From JBBQSF01 sp038214085 (GTDB lineage Bacteria; Bacteroidota; Bacteroidia; Bacteroidales; CG2-30-32-10), in the NCBI GenBank assembly GCA_038214085.1, contig JBBQSF010000019.1, forward strand, positions 1-30,866: DNA of 30,866 bases, read 5' to 3'. This document shows, piece by piece, positions 7,141 through 13,590 of the stretch; positions within the stretch are counted from its first letter, which is position 1; each line of letters starts with the position of its first letter. The notes under the pieces are model-generated. The model was not told the DNA's origin, did not search any database, and saw only the letters and a list, made by a program, of their open reading frames with translations. The position numbers were made by a program, and so were the translations under genes.

Positions 7141-7272
7141 GCATAACAAAGGCTAAAATCAAGCGGGCTGATAGTACCAATTTGAAAGGTATTGAAACTA
7201 ATAAACTTTATCGAAAGTTGACAGTGAAGTGTTCCGAAATGCCCGCCCAGCTTTTAGCCTCGATCGTCAGTG
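7141..7272 (+). repeat. attC-like imperfect palindrome 2
   Basis: Left arm 7151-7168 (GGCTAAAA ... GCGGGC) and right arm 7241-7259 (GCCCGC ... TTTTAGCC) pair with an asymmetric internal bulge. It is bordered by GCATAAC (7141-7147) on the left and by AGCCTCGATCGTCAGTGTTCATGC on the right in two overlapping blocks (AGCCTCGATCGT, then CAGTGTTCATGC), clearly related to the end of palindrome 1 (AGCCTCGACCGTTATGC). GCATAAC is the reverse complement of the GTTATGC that ends palindrome 1. Only the borders and stem layout are shared; the central sequences differ, as in attC sites. Confidence 0.55.
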
Positions 7273-7275
7273 TTC

Positions 7276-7389
7276 ATGCAGAAAAAAAACGAAAATAAAT
7301 TAAATATAACCTGCCCTGATGTTTACGAAATAATTAAAAACCATTTTGAAATCTCACAAATGAATTTGATATCAATACTAAATTCTTAA
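7276..7389 (+). CDS. Possible 37-residue open frame at cassette border
   Basis: ATG 7276 opens a 37-codon frame ending 2 bp before the next gene at 7392. The peptide (MQKKNENKLNITCPDVYEII, then KNHFEISQMNLISILNS) looks coding-like in composition and could be a leader gene of the following operon or the truncated end of a former cassette gene. Its start lies at the right border of attC-like palindrome 2. No family recognised. Confidence 0.3.
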   Translation: MQKKNENKLNITCPDVYEIIKNHFEISQMNLISILNS

Positions 7390-7391
7390 CT

Positions 7392-8192
7392 ATGGATAAA
7401 ATACAACAATCAGCGGAATACTATCAACTGCTAGTGGATAGAAAGGAAAAATCCGGCCTTTCTCCGCATCAAGCTAAGATTTATAAAGAACTAAAGCAAT
7501 TGGTGCTGAGTTGCGGTAGTGTTGAAGAAATTCAGGAGAAAATGAAAAAAGAGGGCTTTTATGAGTCTCCTGCACAGGCAATGTATTTGGATAAGTTTAA
7601 ATCTTTAGAAAATGCAGCGCAACAAAATGATTTTACTGAATTGGCTTTAATTTATAAAGAAAGGGTTGATGAAGTTAAAACAGATGTTCATAAAATGTAC
7701 GAAACTATCTATAATCAAAAGGTTTTAGCATTTTATACTAAATTAAGCAACATGCTAAACTCTTTTTACGAAATATATAGCAACTATCTTACACATAAAA
7801 CATCCAATATCTTTGATTACAGCTATAAATCCAGCCTGGATAGTATTCGCGAAAATCAAAAGAAACTAATAGAACTGGGTACAGATTTTATAAGCATTTC
7901 GAACGAAAAATATTTCAGAGATCATATATTACTTGAAGATACTGCCTATTCAAGTTTTGTTTCGGAAACAGAAACTTTATTTCAAAAATTCAATTATGAT
8001 CCAGCGGAAGAACAATCAGTGAGGGACTTGGGTGATGCGGCATGGGCAATACTAAAAGACAAAAAATCTGAAGTTCAGGAAATAGATAAAAGCGAAAATG
8101 CAAGAACCAAGCGCTCGGTGTTTTTAGCTGTTCCACCAAAGGATGCTAATGGAAAATACGAATTATTGTTTAATGAACAGGAGGAGTTTTAA
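7392..8192 (+). CDS. Helical protein of unknown function, first gene of a pair
   Basis: 266 residues, no signal peptide or membrane segment, so probably cytoplasmic. It is predicted to be almost all alpha-helical, rich in Lys, Glu, Tyr and Gln, with long heptad-like stretches around 75-165 (LIYKERVDEVKTDVHKMYET, VLAFYTKLSNMLNSFYEIYS). No catalytic or binding motif is seen. The next gene starts one base after the TAA, behind a strong Shine-Dalgarno sequence inside this gene's end, so the two are co-expressed and probably act together. Confidence 0.75.
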   Translation: MDKIQQSAEYYQLLVDRKEKSGLSPHQAKIYKELKQLVLSCGSVEEIQEKMKKEGFYESPAQAMYLDKFKSLENAAQQNDFTELALIYKERVDEVKTDVHKMYETIYNQKVLAFYTKLSNMLNSFYEIYSNYLTHKTSNIFDYSYKSSLDSIRENQKKLIELGTDFISISNEKYFRDHILLEDTAYSSFVSETETLFQKFNYDPAEEQSVRDLGDAAWAILKDKKSEVQEIDKSENARTKRSVFLAVPPKDANGKYELLFNEQEEF

Positions 8193-8193
8193 T

Positions 8194-9363
8194 ATGGATG
8201 CATCAATTCAACAAACCATTTTAGGATATACGGGTGTTTTCGCTGCATTTACAATTGGCAGTGAAAAACTAAAAAATGATGTAGAATGTTTTATTGCCGA
8301 ATTAAATGCCTTGGGCGAAGGTTGTTCTGATTTTATGGATTTTATGACTAAATTTCCTTCCAGCGGGTTACAGCAAAAATATTCGGATTTAGTAGCCAAC
8401 ATCACATCACCAGCGACTTCTAGTGGTGATGCTGAGGAAAGTAAAAGCGTTTCTGAAAAAAAACTGCCCACAGTAAAGGAATTTCTTGAACAATACCGGC
8501 CATCCTATAATGCTGTATTAAACGGAGGTTTTCGCTTGCGTGCTCAAAAAGCATATGAAAATATTTTTGCAGTAGCCGAGCGAACAGAAGATTTGCTAGA
8601 AATGAATATCATCTTAGAAAAAGAAAAACTCCTCTGGAAAATTGTTACCGAAGATTTATTAGATATTTATGAACCCATTTTAGCAGCCACCGACCCATTA
8701 AACACAGGCGTAGTAAAGCAATTTGAGAAATTGATGCATATTTGTGCTAGCGCTGAAAGCGATGAAGAACTTAGCTTTAGAACGGATATCGCTGTGCAAG
8801 AAAATCAAAAATTTCAATACTGCTTTATTTCGAGAATAACTGCTCCCATCATCTTGTCAGGAGCTATTCTTGGATATATTCTTTGCAAAATAAAATTCAG
8901 AACATGGCAGCAACCGCAATCCGATTTATTGGCACTAATCGCGCAACGGCAAGCTGTCAGGAACACATACGAACTTTTTCAAAATACTTTTGGATGGGAT
9001 TTTGAATACTTTGTGAATGACGAATGGATGAAATTATGGTTGTTGGTACCTGTTAACCTCGATATTAATGGGCGAATAAGACAAGTGCTTGATCCGCAAA
9101 ATATTGAAGTGATGAGAGAAATATTATTTAACGAAGTTTTAACAGATAAAAGCATTGAAGATATATTGCTCCATGAACAGCAGCATGTTTATTATTTTCT
9201 GTTAGATAAAAAAGCGGATGAAATTACCCGAAAATACCAAGCCGAAGCAGATAGGTTGAATGCTCATTTACTGTATTTTAAATACCAAAGTCAATTGCAG
9301 TCGATGGCTGAAAATAAAGGGGTAAAGTTACCGGAAAAGCATACGGAGAAGCAACCGAAATAA
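8194..9363 (+). CDS. Protein of unknown function with one hydrophobic segment and an HEQQH motif
   Basis: 389 residues from ATG 8194. This start is chosen because AGGAGGAG at 8179-8186 gives ideal spacing and it follows the preceding stop by one base; an in-frame ATG at 8143 lies deep inside the upstream gene. Residues 1-100 contain a Ser/Glu-rich linker near 72-90. Residues about 212-232 (FISRITAPIILSGAILGYIL) form a possible membrane segment. Near the C terminus, HEQQH at 327-331 has the HExxH zinc-protease form, with Glu351 20 residues after the second His, the same spacing as the third zinc ligand in thermolysin-type enzymes. The surrounding sequence is strongly helical and charged, so chance is quite possible. 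Function unknown. Confidence 0.72.
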   Translation: MDASIQQTILGYTGVFAAFTIGSEKLKNDVECFIAELNALGEGCSDFMDFMTKFPSSGLQQKYSDLVANITSPATSSGDAEESKSVSEKKLPTVKEFLEQYRPSYNAVLNGGFRLRAQKAYENIFAVAERTEDLLEMNIILEKEKLLWKIVTEDLLDIYEPILAATDPLNTGVVKQFEKLMHICASAESDEELSFRTDIAVQENQKFQYCFISRITAPIILSGAILGYILCKIKFRTWQQPQSDLLALIAQRQAVRNTYELFQNTFGWDFEYFVNDEWMKLWLLVPVNLDINGRIRQVLDPQNIEVMREILFNEVLTDKSIEDILLHEQQHVYYFLLDKKADEITRKYQAEADRLNAHLLYFKYQSQLQSMAENKGVKLPEKHTEKQPK

Positions 9364-9585
9364 TGCCATCTATTTGACGGATGCGAAATAAGGTTTGTAG
9401 CATTTTTTATTTTTTTAGTATTTATCGCTCATTTCAACTTTGACAAAATTTATTTTCCTTTATGCTCGCTTTTATTCGTAAATTGCAAGTCTGTTTCCGT
9501 TGTATATTATACCAATACTTAGTAAGAGATAGTCAATAATAATTAAAAGTGCGAAGTCAGCACTATAATCAATGACAAAAATAAA

Positions 9586-10770
9586 ATGAAAATATTTATA
9601 ATAATTTTGACCACTTTATTTGCTTCGGCAATTAACACACAGGCACAATGGACATCGCAAGTGAGTAACACTAATGAACACTTATATTCGGTTCATTTTG
9701 CTGATGCAAATACAGGCTATGCTGTAGGTCAGAATGGAACAATTATAAAAACAATTAATGGCGGAACCAACTGGATTGCTCAATCGAGCGGAACAAATGT
9801 TATTTTAAGTTCCGTTTATTGTATTGATCCAAACACGGCTTATATTGCAGGAAATGATGGAAAAATTCTTAAAACAACCAATGGCGGATCAACATGGGCG
9901 CCATTGTCAAGTGGAACGTATAAACACTTGAGCTCCGTTTTTTTTATTGATGCAAACACAGGTTATGCCGTTGGAGAGAGTGGTGAAGTTTTAAAAACAA
10001 TAAATGCAGGGCTTAATTGGACAATACAATCAAGTGGGATTTCAAATTATATGCATTCGGTTTATTTTGTCGATACCAATACTGGTTATGCCGTGGGCGA
10101 TCTTGGAGCAATAATTAAAACCAGCAATGGCGGGCTTAACTGGACCTCACAAACCGGCGATACTGCCACTTCATATTACAATGTATATTTCACAGATACA
10201 AATTCCGGTTATATTGTGGGATATTACGGAAATATTCTTAAAACCAGCAATGGCGGATTGAACTGGACAGCCCAATCTAGCGGAACAATAACTCCTTTAA
10301 CCTCTGTCTATTTCACCGATTCCAATATAGGTTATGCTGTTGGTGTGGTTGGTATGATTTTGAAAACAACCGATGCCGGATTAACATGGACAACGCAAGC
10401 AAGTGGATCTTTCAGTGTTTTACAATCAATATTTTTCATTGATTCCGTTACAGGTTTCATTGCAGGCCAGGATGGAACAATTTTAAAAACTACAAATGGA
10501 GGATCCGATATAAAAGAAAATGAATCGGAAGCTAAAATAAATATTTTTCCTAACCCCGCTTCTGATGTGATTACATTAAATTTTGACGGAAATAATAATG
10601 ATGCTGCAAGCTTGACTATTTACAATGTTATTGGTTCGTTGGTGAGGACAGAGACGCTTAAACAAAATCAACAACAAATTAATGTTAGTGACTTAATCAG
10701 CGGAATATACATGGTAGAAATCAAATCCAATGGTTTGATTGGAAAACAAAAACTATTAATTCAAAGATAA
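9586..10770 (+). CDS. Secreted seven-bladed beta-propeller with T9SS sorting domain
   Basis: 394 residues. A signal peptide of about 20 residues ends at NTQA-QW. Seven consecutive repeats of 41-42 residues follow, each with the pattern W(T/I)xQxSG ... SVYFxDxNTGYAVGxxGxIxKTxNGG, the Ycf48/BNR-type photosynthesis-stability-factor-like repeat; seven copies make one closed propeller. Residues about 318-394 form a type A T9SS sorting domain: IFPNPASDVITLNF, LTIYNVIGSLV, and ISGIYMVEIKSNGLIGKQKL. The protein should cross the outer membrane through the type IX system and be released or anchored on the surface after the domain is removed. The ligand of the propeller is unknown. It is apparently a single-gene unit, with 222 bp before it and 252 bp after. 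Confidence 0.88.
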   Translation: MKIFIIILTTLFASAINTQAQWTSQVSNTNEHLYSVHFADANTGYAVGQNGTIIKTINGGTNWIAQSSGTNVILSSVYCIDPNTAYIAGNDGKILKTTNGGSTWAPLSSGTYKHLSSVFFIDANTGYAVGESGEVLKTINAGLNWTIQSSGISNYMHSVYFVDTNTGYAVGDLGAIIKTSNGGLNWTSQTGDTATSYYNVYFTDTNSGYIVGYYGNILKTSNGGLNWTAQSSGTITPLTSVYFTDSNIGYAVGVVGMILKTTDAGLTWTTQASGSFSVLQSIFFIDSVTGFIAGQDGTILKTTNGGSDIKENESEAKINIFPNPASDVITLNFDGNNNDAASLTIYNVIGSLVRTETLKQNQQQINVSDLISGIYMVEIKSNGLIGKQKLLIQR

Positions 10771-10786
10771 GATTGGTTGCAAATAA

Positions 10787-10919
10787 CATTGTATCAGCGG
10801 TAATCAGAAGGTGTGGGTTTTCGTACAGTGCAGTTTTTTTCAATTTACTTTACTGCTGGTGAAGTTATAGGAAAGTGCTTTTATCGCCGCCGCCGAACCG
10901 CCTACAATGTGCGTTGTTG
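10787..10919 (+). repeat. Weaker attC-like palindromic element 3
   Basis: CATTGTA (10787-10793) pairs with TACAATG (10903-10909), and GCGGT (10797-10801) with ACCGC (10897-10901), with a 3:1 internal loop between them. The stem is bordered by ATAAC on the left and GTTGTTG on the right. An inner GCAGT/ACTGC stem lies in the loop. The layout recalls the two palindromes around the GNAT pair, but the arms are shorter and support is weaker. Confidence 0.3.
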
Positions 10920-11022
10920 GTTATTGTAAAACGACAAACAATAAAATGAGGATAAACAATAAAAAAGTTTAGCAAAAACTTTAAAATATTAAAATCAACA
11001 TAAAAATATTAAACAAACATCA

Positions 11023-11199
11023 ATGAAAAAGGCAATTGAGATAATTATTTATGCAAGCATTGTTGCAGCATTTCTAAGAGGTTTATTTGTGTTTGACCAA
11101 GGTGGTTCAGCGGCAGGTACCTATCCAACCGCATCGGCAATATGCTTTATTGGGTCAATTTTTTTAGCAATTTATATGCTGAAAGGTAAGAACAAATAG
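11023..11199 (+). CDS. 58-residue small membrane protein
   Basis: An ATG start and 58 codons encode two hydrophobic helices: AIEIIIYASIVAAFLRGLFV, then after a short Gly/Ala-rich turn (GGSAAGTYPTA) SAICFIGSIFLAIYML, ending in a basic KGKNK tail. This is the shape of a two-pass helical hairpin in the inner membrane. The coding-like codon pattern and lack of overlap with other genes support it, but no family is recognised. Confidence 0.55.
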   Translation: MKKAIEIIIYASIVAAFLRGLFVFDQGGSAAGTYPTASAICFIGSIFLAIYMLKGKNK

Positions 11200-11432
11200 G
11201 CCGTAACTCACAAATTCCGTATAATATCTAAGAAGAAATTTTGTTGGGAGTATCCTAATGCATCTGCACTAACAGTTGCAAAATAAAATTTTATCGAATT
11301 GCTTTGATTATTTTGTCTATCCACCACACAAAACAACACATCGCCACAGCAGAAAGAACAATTTTAATTTCTTAAATCGGTTTATTTTTCTGAAATTTGT
11401 AGTATCAAATAATAATTTAAAAAATTAAAAAC
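11200..11432. other. Gap before the winged-helix gene
   Basis: 233 bp, AT-rich. No open frame, hairpin or clear promoter pair was seen. Confidence 0.4.
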
Positions 11433-11609
11433 ATGGAAGCTAAAAAACAAGTATTAGAGGCAATGAAAAAAGATGGATCGCCTTTAAATGCAGGTAAAAT
11501 TGTAGAGTTAACTGGCCTTGACCGTAAAGTTGTTGACAAAGCCATGGAGCAATTAAAAAAAGAAGATGCCATTGTATCGCCTAAAAGGTGTTTTTGGCAA
11601 CCTAAATAG
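11433..11609 (+). CDS. 58-residue winged-helix/HTH protein
   Basis: An ATG start and 58 codons. The protein reads as one small winged helix: KKQVLEAMKKDGSPLNAGKI as helix 1, VELTGLDRKVVDKAMEQLKK as the helix-turn-helix, and EDAIVSPKRCFWQP as the wing. Free-standing proteins of this size and pattern (PLNAGKI, TGLDRKVVDKA, IVSPKRCxW) occur widely in anaerobic bacteria and archaea, generally labelled transcriptional regulators. The invariant-looking RCxW end is a notable feature. Target unknown. The opposite strand also has an open frame across this gene, which is a shadow. Confidence 0.8.
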   Translation: MEAKKQVLEAMKKDGSPLNAGKIVELTGLDRKVVDKAMEQLKKEDAIVSPKRCFWQPK

Positions 11610-11704
11610 AGTCTGTCTATAATGTTCGATGCCTGCATTAACGAAGTAAACTCCGCTTTTTTTAACGTTAAAAGTCTCGAAGAAAAACATTCTGGAGCAA
11701 ATAT

Positions 11705-11712
11705 TACATTTG
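11705..11712 (+). promoter_or_regulatory. Possible -7 box of the split-barrel gene
   Basis: TACATTTG matches TAnnTTTG and lies 59 bp before the ATG at 11771. No good -33 box was found. Confidence 0.35.
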
Positions 11713-11770
11713 TAATCAGTTTCTAAATCGAATATATTGAAAGTGAAAAATATAAATTAAAAATTTAATT

Positions 11771-12157
11771 ATGACACATGAATCAAAGCTTAGCGATAAA
11801 TTTCATGAAGTATTGGCACACGAAGGTGTTGTTTCAATTATGTCGTGGGGTATTGAGCCACATATTGTAAATACATGGAATTCGTATATTGTTATTACCG
11901 ACGACGAAAGGATTTTAATTCCCGCTTACGGATTCAGAAAAACCGAAAAGAATATTGACATAAATAGTCAAATTAAGCTCTCTGTTGGGAGTAAAAATGT
12001 TCTTGGCTATAAAGATTATCCCGGAACCGGGTTTATAGTAACAGGGAATGCTCGTTATATTGAGTCGGGTAATGAATATGATATGATGAAAAAAAAGTTT
12101 AATTTCTTAACCAGAGTATTTGAAATTACTGTGGATAAAGCAAAACAAATGTTGTAG
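11771..12157 (+). CDS. FMN-binding split-barrel (pyridoxamine 5'-phosphate oxidase-like) protein
   Basis: 128 residues, cytoplasmic. The pattern is that of the small PNPOx-like flavin barrel: an N-terminal helix (LSDKFHEVLAHEGVVSIMSW), then strands HIVNTWNSYIVITDDERILI, KNIDINSQIKLSVGSK, and the typical G-(T/S)-GF-x-(V/I)-x-G-x-A-(R/E) strand TGFIVTGNARYI, followed by a C-terminal helix (EYDMMKKKFNFLTRVFEITV). Such proteins bind FMN or heme and act as reductases of uncertain substrate; none of the specific pyridoxamine-phosphate-binding residues can be claimed here. Free-standing gene. Confidence 0.82.
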   Translation: MTHESKLSDKFHEVLAHEGVVSIMSWGIEPHIVNTWNSYIVITDDERILIPAYGFRKTEKNIDINSQIKLSVGSKNVLGYKDYPGTGFIVTGNARYIESGNEYDMMKKKFNFLTRVFEITVDKAKQML

Positions 12158-12398
12158 TCTTTGCTTTAACAAAATCATTGCCATTAAAAGTATTTAAGAA
12201 TGATTTAGAATTTTGCATATTCACAAAAAATAGAATAAATTCGCACATCTTAGCTAGGCCGCAAACGCTGGTGTCTATGATAAAAAAGAAACCAGAAATC
12301 AAATTATACTGGGCGATACGGAGATGCAATGTGAACAATACAATTTAATAATTTATACAAAAGAGAAATGTCATTTAATTTTAAAAATATCCAATATT
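12158..12398. other. Gap with nothing clear
   Basis: 241 bp, AT-rich. An upstream in-frame ATG at 12324 would extend the next protein by 25 residues without a signal peptide and was not used. No promoter pair matched. Confidence 0.4.
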
Positions 12399-13124
12399 AT
12401 GAAGATTAAACTAACTATTTTATTTTCAATAATGGTCATGATGCTTTTCGGGCAAACGGCAAAATTCAAATGGTCTGACTTAACTTGTGAACACGAGAGC
12501 AAGTATAAAACAAATCTATATACAGAAACACAAATCAATAATTGTTATCTGCTTACACAAGATGATGTATTCAGAATTGCCAATACACCTTCTGTTTTCA
12601 ACCCTGAGGATATTAAAAGTCTTAATTTGGATACGCTTGATCAGGAATTCAAAACTAAAAGTCTCAGATTAAAAACGCTTGATATTCCAAAGACAAAAGA
12701 ATGGGAAAATATTAGAAACAAAATTCTTATTGAGTTGGATCAACTTTATACTTTATCACGAATTGTTTACGTGGCTTATCTTAGTGATGATTATAACGCA
12801 CTCAGCAAATATAATTCTTCTGACACTTGTCTGCAAAAGCATTCAAGCGCTTTGATTGCCGGTGGGGACAGTTTGCTGAACAACTGGTACGATATTACAA
12901 CTGAACTTGCCCAAAACAATGGTTCACCTGAAAATATCTGGAAAAAATATTATCAAAATCTATCATCCGAAAACAAATTTCTTTTTGCAAAGGTTGATGT
13001 TACTACTTTTGGATGGTGGAACTGTGCGGTAATATATGTTGAGTTTTTCGACAGAAATTTAGTGTTGAAAGAATTTAAAAAATTATTTATCAATACGAAA
13101 CAAATTGATTGTAATGAACCATAA
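12399..13124 (+). CDS. Secreted protein of unknown function
   Basis: 241 residues from ATG 12399, chosen because it opens directly on a signal peptide (MKIKLTILFSIMVMMLFGQT) with probable cleavage after FGQ-TA. The mature part begins KFKWSDLTCEHESKY and has several Cys (LTCEHE, INNCYLL, SDTCLQK, WWNCAV, IDCNEP), which could form disulfides in the periplasm or outside. Long helical stretches at about 85-135. No family or active-site motif recognised. Confidence 0.7.
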   Translation: MKIKLTILFSIMVMMLFGQTAKFKWSDLTCEHESKYKTNLYTETQINNCYLLTQDDVFRIANTPSVFNPEDIKSLNLDTLDQEFKTKSLRLKTLDIPKTKEWENIRNKILIELDQLYTLSRIVYVAYLSDDYNALSKYNSSDTCLQKHSSALIAGGDSLLNNWYDITTELAQNNGSPENIWKKYYQNLSSENKFLFAKVDVTTFGWWNCAVIYVEFFDRNLVLKEFKKLFINTKQIDCNEP

Positions 13125-13226
13125 TTTGGAAAAATAACAATAGGGCTATTCTTGTTTAATATACTGAAATAAATGTTTTCAAAAATTTCCTATTTTTGCC
13201 TATTCTTAAATCATTAATTTAATAAA

Positions 13227-13589
13227 ATGCAGAAACGTAAATGTTTAGAATGTGCTGAAGAATTCACTGGCAGAGTGGACAAGCGCTTTTGTTCCGACCA
13301 GTGCCGAAACACATACAACAACCGGCAGAACAGCGATTCCACAACAACGGTAAGAAACATCAATAACATTTTACGTAAAAACCGAAGAATTCTTACGGAG
13401 CTCAATAAATCGGAAAAAACAAAAGTACACCGCACTAAGCTTAGCGATAAAGGTTTTAATTTTAATTATTTTACCAGTATCTACACCACACAAAAAGGTT
13501 CGTCGTATTACTTTTGCTACGAGCAAGGTTATTTACCTCTTGATAACGAGTTTTACTTTTTAGTGGTAAACAAAAAAGAACTTGAATAA
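13227..13589 (+). CDS. Small zinc-ribbon protein
   Basis: 120 residues. The N terminus has Cys6-x2-Cys9 and Cys22-x3-Cys26 (KCLECAEEF ... RFCSDQCRNTYNN), a treble-clef/zinc-ribbon pattern that should bind one zinc. A central helix (NINNILRKNRRILTELNK) is basic, and the C-terminal part (DKGFNFNYFTSIYTTQKGSS, YYFCYEQGYLPLDNEFYFLV) is beta-rich and aromatic. Nucleic-acid binding is plausible but not shown. TATTTTTG at 13191-13198 matches a -7 box 28 bp before the ATG. The gene converges with the peptidase gene, with a single base between their stop codons. Confidence 0.75.
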   Translation: MQKRKCLECAEEFTGRVDKRFCSDQCRNTYNNRQNSDSTTTVRNINNILRKNRRILTELNKSEKTKVHRTKLSDKGFNFNYFTSIYTTQKGSSYYFCYEQGYLPLDNEFYFLVVNKKELE

Positions 13590-13590
13590 A

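Noticed and set aside
9586..10510. Tandem DNA repeat or CRISPR array
   Set aside because: The periodicity of about 125 bp is the coding pattern of seven protein repeats with divergent codons.
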